Source: JANYCO01 sp035535995 (GTDB lineage Bacteria > Bacteroidota > Bacteroidia > Cytophagales > Cytophagaceae). From it: a DNA stretch of 64,000 nt. Location of the stretch: the NCBI GenBank assembly GCA_035535995.1, contig DATLOZ010000019.1, positions 248,001-312,000 on the forward strand, given 5' to 3'. Shown piece after piece: positions 1-7,938 of the stretch (the stretch's first letter is position 1; every line of letters begins with the position of its first letter). The notes below the pieces were generated by a model. The model saw only the letters and a program-made list of their open reading frames with translations. It was not told the origin of the DNA and did not search any database. Both the position numbers and the translations under genes were made by a program.

Positions 1-1
1 G

Positions 2-1516
2 ATCTCTACCAAAGGATTTTCTTCTTTTAGTCAAAATTTTATGCTGCCTGATTTTTCTATGCTAGGCAAGACGGCTGTGTACCTGATCGCCTTTAAGCTG
101 GCGGTGATCGCAAGCCTGGAATCCTTGCTGAGTGTAGACGCGATTGATAAATTGGATCCTATGAGAAGGTATACGCCAAAAAATCATGAACTGAAAGCAC
201 AAGGAATTGGGAATATGGTTTCGGCATTGATCGGAGGGTTACCGATTACTTCAGTAGTAGTAAGAAGTTCTGCCAACGTAGACGCGGGCGCAAAGAGCAA
301 ATTATCGGCGATCTTTCATGGATTGTTTTTGTTGTGTGCAGTAGTATTGATTCCCGGCATCATCAACATGATTCCTTTGTCAGCGTTGGCGGCGATATTG
401 ATGCTGGTAGGATATAAGCTTGCCAAAGTTTCATTAGTGAAAGAACTTTACAAAAAAGGTTGGGAACATTTTCTGCCTTTTATCATCACCATCTTTGCAG
501 TGCTCTTCACCGATCTATTGCTGGGGATTGGGATCGGCACCTTGGTGGCGTTGTTTTTTATTCTTCGTAGAAATGTATTGAATCCCTATGTCTACAATAA
601 GCAAGATTCCAACTATGGTGTGAAAGTGAGGATCGATCTTTCGGAAGAAGTTTCTTTTCTGAATAAGGCAAGCATTCTTTATAAACTCAGCAAGATCCCT
701 AAGAATGCACACGTGGTGATAGACGGAAGCAAATCCAAATTCATCGACGACGATATTGTAGAGATCATTGAAGATTTCAAGATCAATGCGCCAAGTAAAA
801 ATATAAAAATAGAGATCATCGATGTGGACGATAAATACGAACTCATCGAAAACGAAGAGCTCGACAAAATTATTCAACAAGACTACGATAAATTGTTTGT
901 CAACAACCGCGATTGGGTAAAGGAAAAACTAGCGCAGGATCCTACCTATTTTGAAAAACTTGCCTTGGGTCAGGCGCCTAAGTATTTGTTTATCGGTTGT
1001 TCTGATAGTCGAATCACCGCCAATGAGATCACAGGTACGGATGCTGGAGAAATGTTCATCCACCGCAACATCGCCAACCTAGTGGTCGATACCGATCTTA
1101 ACCTGATGGCTGTGCTGCAATATTCAATCGAAGTGCTGAAAGTACACCACGTAATTGTCTGCGGCCACTATGGCTGTGGTGGAGTTAAGGCTGCCATTGA
1201 TGGCAAGTATCATGGGTTGATAGATAAATGGTTGAGAAATATTAAAAAAGTGTATCGACTTCATTACAAAGAACTGGATGATCTATTAGACGAAGAGAAA
1301 AAACACCGCAAGTTAGTAGAGCTGGTAGTGCGGGAGCAAGTATATAACCTGGCCATGACTACCATTTATCAAAAAGCTCTTAAGCAAGGACAAAATATTC
1401 AACTCCACGGTTGGGTATACGATATCAGCGAAGGCTACCTCCGCGATCTCAACATTGATGTGAAGAAAGAATTTAAGGAGTATGAGTTGTTTAAATATAG
1501 GTTTGAGCAAGGGTAG
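2..1516 (+). CDS. SulP anion transporter - STAS - beta-carbonic anhydrase fusion (5' end missing)
   Basis: The frame is open through the left edge of the window, so the N-terminal half of the transporter lies outside. Numbering from the ATG at 41: residues 1-180 carry the last SulP transmembrane helices, with the SulP-type segment LESLLSVDAIDKL near 26-38. Residues about 190-275 look like a STAS domain. Residues about 285-491 are a complete beta-class carbonic anhydrase with C320-S-D322-S-R324 and H376-Y-G-C379, the zinc-ligand and Asp/Arg dyad pattern of the class. SulP proteins move bicarbonate, sulfate or other anions; the fused anhydrase suggests bicarbonate/CO2 handling at the inner membrane (inference). 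The 104-nt gap between its stop and the next promoter box is filled almost wholly by a palindromic repeat. Confidence 0.9.
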   Translation: MSTKGFSSFSQNFMLPDFSMLGKTAVYLIAFKLAVIASLESLLSVDAIDKLDPMRRYTPKNHELKAQGIGNMVSALIGGLPITSVVVRSSANVDAGAKSKLSAIFHGLFLLCAVVLIPGIINMIPLSALAAILMLVGYKLAKVSLVKELYKKGWEHFLPFIITIFAVLFTDLLLGIGIGTLVALFFILRRNVLNPYVYNKQDSNYGVKVRIDLSEEVSFLNKASILYKLSKIPKNAHVVIDGSKSKFIDDDIVEIIEDFKINAPSKNIKIEIIDVDDKYELIENEELDKIIQQDYDKLFVNNRDWVKEKLAQDPTYFEKLALGQAPKYLFIGCSDSRITANEITGTDAGEMFIHRNIANLVVDTDLNLMAVLQYSIEVLKVHHVIVCGHYGCGGVKAAIDGKYHGLIDKWLRNIKKVYRLHYKELDDLLDEEKKHRKLVELVVREQVYNLAMTTIYQKALKQGQNIQLHGWVYDISEGYLRDLNIDVKKEFKEYELFKYRFEQG

Positions 1517-1520
1517 AAAA

Positions 1521-1630
1521 GTTTTGAATTATGAATTATGAATGTTGAGTTAGGCATTATTAACGTAAAATATCATGTAGTTACGAATATTGAATTAACT
1601 CATAATTCAACATTCATAACTCATAATTCA
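1521..1630. repeat. Palindromic intergenic repeat, family 1, copy 1
   Basis: Inverted repeat built from near-tandem words related to TTATGAATGTTGAATTATGA. The left arm (about 1525-1552) and right arm (about 1596-1630) pair imperfectly around a roughly 45-nt loop. The right arm ends just before the -33 box of the bioB promoter. Reading through it adds 51 spurious codons to the upstream end of the bioB frame. Confidence 0.8.
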
Positions 1631-1636
1631 CTTATC

Positions 1637-1666
1637 TTGCATCTAGCAAAAAATAGATTATTTTTG
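1637..1666 (+). promoter_or_regulatory. Bacteroidota-type promoter of bioB
   Basis: TTG at 1637-1639, a 19-nt spacer and TATTTTTG at 1659-1666 match the Bacteroidota consensus (TTG, 19-20 nt, TAnnTTTG). Transcription would start near 1672, giving a leader of about 20 nt to the ATG at 1691 and excluding the upstream in-frame ATG at 1538. Confidence 0.7.
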
Positions 1667-1690
1667 TATTCTGGATTTAAAAGAAAAAGC

Positions 1691-2698
1691 ATGACAGAAA
1701 TCAGAAACAACTGGACCAGGGAAGAAATCACCGAGATTTATAATATGCCGGTGCTGGATCTTATGTACAAGGCAGCTACCGTTCACAGAGAATTTCATGA
1801 TCCGCAGGAAGTTCAGGTATGTACGCTTATGTCCGTAAAAACAGGAGGATGTCCGGAGGATTGTTCTTACTGTCCACAAGCCGCAAGATATCACACCAAT
1901 GTAAAAGCACACAAATTGCTTGAAGTAGGAGAGGTGCTACAGGCTGCCAACAACGCAAGAGAAAATGGCAGCACCCGTTTCTGTATGGGAGCAGCATGGA
2001 GAGAAGTGCGCGACAATAAAGATTTTGATAAAGTACTGGAAATGGTCAAAGGCGTAAGCACCATGGGTATGGAAGTATGTTGCACGCTGGGAATGCTTAC
2101 CGAAGAACAAGCGCTTAAATTGAAAGACGCAGGTTTGTATGCCTACAACCACAACCTGGATACAAGCGAAGAACACTATGATAAAATTATTTCTACCCGT
2201 ACTTACGACGATCGTTTGGAAACGCTCGGCAATGTACGAAATGCAAAAATTTCAGTTTGCTCAGGTGGAATTATAGGTATGGGAGAATCGCACAACGACC
2301 GGATCGGAATGTTGCGGACGTTGTCTACTCTTCCAGAACATCCTGAATCAGTACCCGTGAATGCATTGGTACCGGTAGAAGGCACGCCACTGGAAGATCA
2401 GCCGAGAGTTTCTGTATGGGAAATGGTGCGTATGATCTCTACGGCAAGAATCATTATGCCAAAGGCCATGGTTAGATTATCTGCAGGCCGCGTACGTATG
2501 AACACTGAAGAGCAAGCGCTTTGTTTCCTGGCCGGAGCGAATTCTATTTTCGCGGGAGATAAATTACTTACTACTCCTAACCCTGAAGTGAACGAAGACA
2601 AAGAAATGTTCCAGATCTTGAACCTAAAGCCAAGAAAAGCATACAAAGATCAAGATCAACCCGCTGTAAAATTTGAGCAAATACCAGTGCACAAATAA
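1691..2698 (+). CDS. bioB: Biotin synthase
   Basis: A radical-SAM enzyme that inserts sulfur into dethiobiotin in the last step of biotin synthesis. The product is 335 aa from ATG 1691, normal for BioB (about 320-350). The radical-SAM cluster motif CxxxCxxC is seen as C54-P-E-D-C58-S-Y-C61, and the later CMGAAWR and CCTLGML segments hold Cys residues in the positions expected for the [2Fe-2S] cluster. The start at 1691 is chosen because the promoter at 1637-1666 lies downstream of the longer ORF start and the extra N-terminus is only translated repeat. No other bio genes are adjacent. Confidence 0.95.
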   Translation: MTEIRNNWTREEITEIYNMPVLDLMYKAATVHREFHDPQEVQVCTLMSVKTGGCPEDCSYCPQAARYHTNVKAHKLLEVGEVLQAANNARENGSTRFCMGAAWREVRDNKDFDKVLEMVKGVSTMGMEVCCTLGMLTEEQALKLKDAGLYAYNHNLDTSEEHYDKIISTRTYDDRLETLGNVRNAKISVCSGGIIGMGESHNDRIGMLRTLSTLPEHPESVPVNALVPVEGTPLEDQPRVSVWEMVRMISTARIIMPKAMVRLSAGRVRMNTEEQALCFLAGANSIFAGDKLLTTPNPEVNEDKEMFQILNLKPRKAYKDQDQPAVKFEQIPVHK

Positions 2699-2710
2699 GC
2701 GATTACTCTA

Positions 2711-2870
2711 GGTTAAAGTTTAAGGTTGAAAGTTTAAAGTTTGAATATTTTAAATTTTCAACCTTAATTTTTTATATGAAAAGTTAAGAAAGCCCCTTTT
2801 TAAGAACTTTAAACCTTAAATTTTGAATGTTCAACCTTTTCCTTACACTCTAAATTTCAAACTTTTATCA
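2711..2870. repeat. Intergenic inverted repeats of a GTTTAAAG-type word
   Basis: Left arm 2722-2737 pairs with 2750-2765 (16 bp, one mismatch). A second inverted copy of the same word lies at about 2806-2856. The build is the same as the family 1 repeats (short near-repeats folded into hairpins) but the sequence differs. It fills much of the 337-bp gap between bioB and the next gene. No convincing full promoter was seen; TACTTTAG at 2984-2991 is a near match to a -7 box. Confidence 0.6.
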
Positions 2871-3035
2871 TAGATGATATGCTTTATATAAGAATATTTT
2901 GGCTTTAAAGGGAGATTTTGTGTTTTCAGGATATTTTTGGTATAAAATTAAGCATGGTATTTTTAAAATAAGGTTAAAATCATTACTTTAGCGATTTAGA
3001 AATAAGCCGCAACCCAACTTGTAAATAGGAATAAA

Positions 3036-6000
3036 ATGAGAAATTTTCTTCGGAGAATACTAGCTATCGATGAGTCTGAAGAAGGCAGAGTATACATGCT
3101 TCTGGCCAACTCTTTCTTCCTGGGAGCGTTTATTGTAACGTACGACGTAACTGTAAGCACACTCTTTCTCGACAACCTCGACAAAATCGAAAAGCACTCT
3201 TATCGCACCGATATTCAGCTTAGCTTTATCTGGCGTGAAGTGATCTACCGCTATCCACTGGCGATCTCGATCATCGTAACAGGACTGTTGGGGATTATCG
3301 CTACCGCGATTTTCTCTACCCTGCAAAATATTGTTTCGTTCTCCAGACTTTCCATCGTAAACCTTCTCATTATCCTGCTTATGGTAAGCTCCATTACGCT
3401 TGCCTTTAACTTCGTTGATTCTACAAACACTACAGAATACTTTCCGCTCCTACTCGTATCCTTCGCTTGCCTGGGACCTTTTAACGCGATTACACTCCTG
3501 GGTTTCTATGGTACAGTATCAAGGGCCTTTAACCTGAAGCAGGAAAAGCGAATCACCGGTACAGTGGACCAGGGAGGAATGTTTGCAACCTCACTTGCGT
3601 TCTTCGCCGTACCATTGATCAACTTCTCCGATCCTAAAGCTTATCTATACATTAGCGCGCTGGGCTTGTTCGTTTCGCTGCTAACGCAATTTATTTATCT
3701 GATCAAGTACAGCACTCCGCGTCTTAATGAAGTTACTCATATGGAAGTTTCCAAGGCAGATAGCCGGTTGGATTCTCTTGTGAAGAACAAATACGTACGT
3801 CTGCTTTCACTGATGTTCATGCTCTCCGTAGTGGCCAACATTTTTGTGGATTATTCTTTCCTGCTTTCTTCTTCCTATACATTTCCGGTTCAGCGAGATC
3901 TTACTGCATTCCTCGCTTACTACGGTGGTATTCTTACTGTAATCAGCTTGTTGATGCAGGTGTTTATCGGTGATAATATTATTGAACAATACGGCGTAAA
4001 AATATCCTTGCTTGTATTACCAATCCTGGTAGCATTTTTTACACTGCTTGCCGGATTGATGGGATTATTCAGCGATAGTGATATTAAATCAGGAAATAAC
4101 CTGATGTTCTTCGTATTCATTGCACTTAGTAAACTCTTCTTCTCTGTATCAAAAGATACCTTTGAAGACCCTATCCTGAAAAACTTTTTCATTCCGCTTG
4201 ATATAAGCATTCGTCACGATGTGCAGGCAAAGGTGGAAGGCGTGTTCCGCCAGTTTTCATGGGGGCTTGCAGGAATCGCGATCTTTGCTTTCGGTCTTAT
4301 TACTTTTATCAACCTCGAACATTACAGTTTCCTACTATTATTTATTTGCTTGGGTTATATGTTCGCCAGCGTACGATTGTTCGATAGCTATCAGTTTACA
4401 CTGCTGGATTCTTTGAACCTTCAAAAGAGCAAACTGGCGACTTCTAAAAAAGAATATTCGCCGATAAGCGTAATGAAGAAAGAACTTCAAAGCCCGGAGC
4501 CAAGCAAAGTCATTTACACCTTGAAACTGATGGAAAGAATAGAACCAGTAATGCTGGAAAATTCTTCCAATGATCTGGTATACGATCCTTCTGAAGACAT
4601 TCGTAAATACGCGATCCAGAAGATCGAAGACTTTAAAAATATTGCAGCCGTTACCACACTTCGTAATGCTCTTAAGCTGGAAGATTCGACTGAAGTGAAA
4701 AAGATCGCCAACGAAGCGCTGGAAAAACTGAACGACGCAGAAATGATCGCCCTTTCCAGTAGTAAAACATATAAGCTTGCCAAATCTACCGATGCAAGCG
4801 AACGCCTCTTAGCTGCGAAACTTATTTATCGCACGATCGACGATACCAATATTCAAATACTGCTCGATCTTATGCGCGACCGCGATCTGCACGTGCGCGG
4901 AGCAGCCATTATCTCTGCTGGTAAAACAGGTCGTTCCGAATACTGGCCGTTGATGATCGAAAATCTCGGCTCGCCAATGTTTGGAAATATTGCAGCAGCT
5001 TCTTTATATGCGGTAGGGGAGAAAATTTTACCGGCATTGGAATCAGCCTTCTACAAATCAGGTCAGTCAACTGAAGTGATGGTGAAGATCGTGCAAATGT
5101 ACGGTCGTTTCGGTGGTCCGGAAGTGACCGATTATTTATGGAGTAAAATTGATTTCCCGGATAAGAATGTAACGGCTCAAGTGCTTCTTTCACTCAGTGG
5201 ATGCGCCTTCCAGGCAGAAGGACACCGTGCTACAAGGATCGTTCAGGCGATCGAACAAGAGATTGGTAACTCCGCCTGGAGCATTGCTGCCTATACAGAG
5301 TTGGGCGATGATGTAGAAGCCCGTCACTTAAAAAGAGCAATTCTTGAAGAAATAGAATCCACAGACAATAAAATTTTCATGCTTTTGTCACTGGTGTATG
5401 ATCCGAACTCCATACAACTGGTGAGACAAAACGTGGAAAGCCGTACGTCGGAAGGTATAGTATACGCGATCGAACTACTCAACGTGTTCATCGCCGATGA
5501 GCTGAAACCGGTATTGTTCCCGTTGTTGGATGAGATCTCTATTTTGGAGAAGATCGAAAAATTGCAGGAACACTATTTCCGTGAAAAATTCGACTCTAAG
5601 CAAATTCTTATCGAGATCATAAACCGCGATTATAACTTTATCAACCGTTGGACTAAGGCCTGCGCAATGTATCGTTATTGCAATATGCCAGGCGCGGTAG
5701 TAAATGACGATATGGTGGCCAACTTATTCAATCCCGATACTTTGTTGAGAGAGACGGCGGCCTATGCCATTTATAAATTAGATAAAGAAGCCTACCATCG
5801 CTATACAAAACGCATTGGCGAGAGCAAAAAAGAATTAGATGGTATTATTCTTGCTCAGGACAGAGTGGGTAATAAAAAACAGCTTCAGATCGAAAAAGTT
5901 TTTGTACTGAAAGATGTAAAAGCCTTCGCCAGTATCCACGGAGTATTCCTTTCAGGAATTGCCGATAACATCGAAGAAGTTCAATACAAAAAAGGTGAGT

Positions 6001-6332
6001 ATATTTTAAAACAAGGAGAGACAGGAAATATTCCTTTGTTTGTGGTAGTGGAAGGATCCTTAGAAGTAAGAGAAGGCGAGCGAGTAATTTCAAGAATAGC
6101 GAAAGGCGATCTGATCGGAGAAGAATTGGTACTTGAAACAGATATCAATGCCTATGATATCGTTGCACTTGATAATGTTACTCTTTACCGCATTGCTAAA
6201 GAACACTTCTATGAAATGATGTCTCAGTCGCATGAAATGATGGAAGGGGTAATTGCAGGTTTCGTAGACCATAAAACCTTAGACGAAAAAGACAGCCTGG
6301 TAGAAGAGCTAGAGGACGTACGAAAAAGATAA
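3036..6332 (+). CDS. Membrane protein: MFS/nucleotide-translocase-like helices, HEAT repeats, cyclic-nucleotide-binding domain
   Basis: A 1098-aa protein in three parts. Residues about 1-445 form roughly 12 hydrophobic helices reminiscent of MFS or ATP/ADP-translocase-like proteins. Residues about 460-930 are soluble alpha-helical repeats of HEAT type (for example DLHVRGAAIISAGKTG). Residues about 965-1085 form a cyclic-nucleotide-binding domain with the cNMP barrel pattern LFVVVEGSLEV...GDLIGEELVLE. It probably couples a cytosolic ligand signal to a membrane module; what is transported, if anything, is unknown. It is the first gene of a co-directional run and is separated by 106 bp from the TIR-like gene. 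Membership of one operon with that gene is an inference. Confidence 0.8.
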   Translation: MRNFLRRILAIDESEEGRVYMLLANSFFLGAFIVTYDVTVSTLFLDNLDKIEKHSYRTDIQLSFIWREVIYRYPLAISIIVTGLLGIIATAIFSTLQNIVSFSRLSIVNLLIILLMVSSITLAFNFVDSTNTTEYFPLLLVSFACLGPFNAITLLGFYGTVSRAFNLKQEKRITGTVDQGGMFATSLAFFAVPLINFSDPKAYLYISALGLFVSLLTQFIYLIKYSTPRLNEVTHMEVSKADSRLDSLVKNKYVRLLSLMFMLSVVANIFVDYSFLLSSSYTFPVQRDLTAFLAYYGGILTVISLLMQVFIGDNIIEQYGVKISLLVLPILVAFFTLLAGLMGLFSDSDIKSGNNLMFFVFIALSKLFFSVSKDTFEDPILKNFFIPLDISIRHDVQAKVEGVFRQFSWGLAGIAIFAFGLITFINLEHYSFLLLFICLGYMFASVRLFDSYQFTLLDSLNLQKSKLATSKKEYSPISVMKKELQSPEPSKVIYTLKLMERIEPVMLENSSNDLVYDPSEDIRKYAIQKIEDFKNIAAVTTLRNALKLEDSTEVKKIANEALEKLNDAEMIALSSSKTYKLAKSTDASERLLAAKLIYRTIDDTNIQILLDLMRDRDLHVRGAAIISAGKTGRSEYWPLMIENLGSPMFGNIAAASLYAVGEKILPALESAFYKSGQSTEVMVKIVQMYGRFGGPEVTDYLWSKIDFPDKNVTAQVLLSLSGCAFQAEGHRATRIVQAIEQEIGNSAWSIAAYTELGDDVEARHLKRAILEEIESTDNKIFMLLSLVYDPNSIQLVRQNVESRTSEGIVYAIELLNVFIADELKPVLFPLLDEISILEKIEKLQEHYFREKFDSKQILIEIINRDYNFINRWTKACAMYRYCNMPGAVVNDDMVANLFNPDTLLRETAAYAIYKLDKEAYHRYTKRIGESKKELDGIILAQDRVGNKKQLQIEKVFVLKDVKAFASIHGVFLSGIADNIEEVQYKKGEYILKQGETGNIPLFVVVEGSLEVREGERVISRIAKGDLIGEELVLETDINAYDIVALDNVTLYRIAKEHFYEMMSQSHEMMEGVIAGFVDHKTLDEKDSLVEELEDVRKR

Positions 6333-6341
6333 TCTAAAGAT

Positions 6342-6393
6342 AAAACGCTGAGAAGGGGTAAAATTTAAGCAAAGAGTTAATTTACAGCGTTTT
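6342..6393. other. Inverted repeat between the cNMP-domain gene and the TIR gene
   Basis: AAAACGCTG at 6342-6350 and CAGCGTTTT at 6385-6393 form 9-bp arms around a 34-nt loop, starting 10 nt after the upstream stop codon. The right arm ends in a short T run, so it might act as a weak terminator or processing site between two otherwise co-directional genes. Confidence 0.4.
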
Positions 6394-6438
6394 CTTATAA
6401 CAAAGAACTCGATAACAAAGAAGAATAACTATACGATA

Positions 6439-7929
6439 ATGAAGTTTGAATACGATATTTTAATCAGTTTTTCTGACTCTGATAACAAGCCTTTGGAAAA
6501 ATATTCTAAAGGATGGGTAGATAGTTTTCAGAATTTCTTAGAAAGACTTTTGACTCAACTGATGGGAGAAAAACCAAAGATCATGATTTCTCCTGGAAAT
6601 GCTCCTTCCGATATCTCTTCTAAAGCCTTGACAATGGTCTCTGTGCTTTCTCCATCTTATGTAAATTCTGTGCCTTGTGTGAAAGAAGCGGAAAGCTTTT
6701 ACAGAAATCTAGACAAAGAAAACACATTGCAGAAAGATGGGTTGAACAGAATTTTCAAAGTGCTTAAATCATATGTTCCTACCAACAAACATCCGGAAGG
6801 ATTAAGAGATTTGATCGGATACAATTTGTATAACATCAACTATACTACTGGTGAAAGTATTGAGATCACCGATTTCTTTGAATCGGATGTAGAAAATACA
6901 TACTGGCTTCGTCTGGTAGATCTGGCGCATGATCTGTATGATATCATCGTTTCTTCCAGAGATAAAAAATCAGATCATATGTTGGCTGTAGCTTCCGCCA
7001 ACGAATATATTTATTTGGCTAATGCCGCCAGAGATCTTGCCGTGCAGCGCGATGTGATCAAAAGAGAATTACAGAGACACGGATATACCGTACTACCTAA
7101 TTATTCCATTCCTTCCGATGCCCCAGACCTGGAAAATAAAATTGTAGACGACCTGGAAAAATGTAAGCTGTCGATCCACTTTATCAGCGGGTCTGCTTAT
7201 GGTAAGACAGACGAAAAACAAAAAGGTCTTCCTGAAATTCAAAATGAAATAGCCGCTAAATTCAGCTCCGCTAAAAATGAAAAAAATGTAAATAAGGATT
7301 TTCTGGAATTTCCACGTTTCATCTGGATCCCTCCGGATTTCAGAGTGAGCGATGAGCAGCAAAAGATCTTTATTGAGAATTTCAAACGTGATGCGCAACT
7401 AGTAGCAGGCGCAGACGTGCTTTCCATTCCATTGGAAGAATTGAAAGCAATCATACGAAATGAATTGTATGAGATCAATACGAGAAAAGTAACTACTGCC
7501 AATCAATCTTTTACTTCCAGCGACAGCGGTAAAACTTCTGTATATATGATCTGTGATAAAATGGATTTTTCAGAAGGTAAAAAAATAGCTGATCACTTGT
7601 CTGTAAGTGGCTACGAAGTAATACTGCCGGAATTTACCAGCAGCATTCTGGAGTCGAGACAGATCCACCAACTCAACTTAAACAAATGCGATGCAGTGCT
7701 GGTCTATATGGGTAAGGTAAGTGAGAAATGGGTGAATAGTAAAGCACACGATATTTTGAAATCACCAGGCTTTGGCCGAAAAAAAATAATGAGAAGTAAA
7801 GTAGTATTGGTAGAAAAAGGCGTGAAACTGAGAGATCATATGTTTTTGCGTGAAAATGACTTCCAGGTATTACACAATACAGGCGAATTCTTGTCTGAAA
7901 CACTTAGACCGTTTACCGCTAAACTCTAA
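6439..7929 (+). CDS. Protein with three TIR-like domains
   Basis: A 496-aa protein, predicted soluble. Domain 1 (residues about 3-95) starts YDILISFSDSD and holds VSVLSPSYVNSVPCVKEAES, matching the TIR pattern in which a Glu follows the WC-type position; E83 could be the NADase glutamate. Domain 2 (about 186-290) has YLANAARDLAVQRDVIKREL and SIHFISGSAYG, the TIR/DUF4062-like form often found beside STAND proteins. Domain 3 (about 369-490, SVYMICDKMDFSEGKKIADH onward) has a similar fold pattern but lacks an obvious Glu. Its stop lies 9 nt before the nSTAND1 ATPase gene, so the two are almost surely co-expressed and probably work together. Enzymatic activity is not shown by the sequence alone. 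Confidence 0.8.
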   Translation: MKFEYDILISFSDSDNKPLEKYSKGWVDSFQNFLERLLTQLMGEKPKIMISPGNAPSDISSKALTMVSVLSPSYVNSVPCVKEAESFYRNLDKENTLQKDGLNRIFKVLKSYVPTNKHPEGLRDLIGYNLYNINYTTGESIEITDFFESDVENTYWLRLVDLAHDLYDIIVSSRDKKSDHMLAVASANEYIYLANAARDLAVQRDVIKRELQRHGYTVLPNYSIPSDAPDLENKIVDDLEKCKLSIHFISGSAYGKTDEKQKGLPEIQNEIAAKFSSAKNEKNVNKDFLEFPRFIWIPPDFRVSDEQQKIFIENFKRDAQLVAGADVLSIPLEELKAIIRNELYEINTRKVTTANQSFTSSDSGKTSVYMICDKMDFSEGKKIADHLSVSGYEVILPEFTSSILESRQIHQLNLNKCDAVLVYMGKVSEKWVNSKAHDILKSPGFGRKKIMRSKVVLVEKGVKLRDHMFLRENDFQVLHNTGEFLSETLRPFTAKL

Positions 7930-7938
7930 CAAAAGAAC

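Noticed and set aside
1538..1690. N-terminal extension of bioB from ATG 1538
   Set aside because: It translates the palindromic repeat and lies upstream of the promoter; BioB homology begins near 1691.
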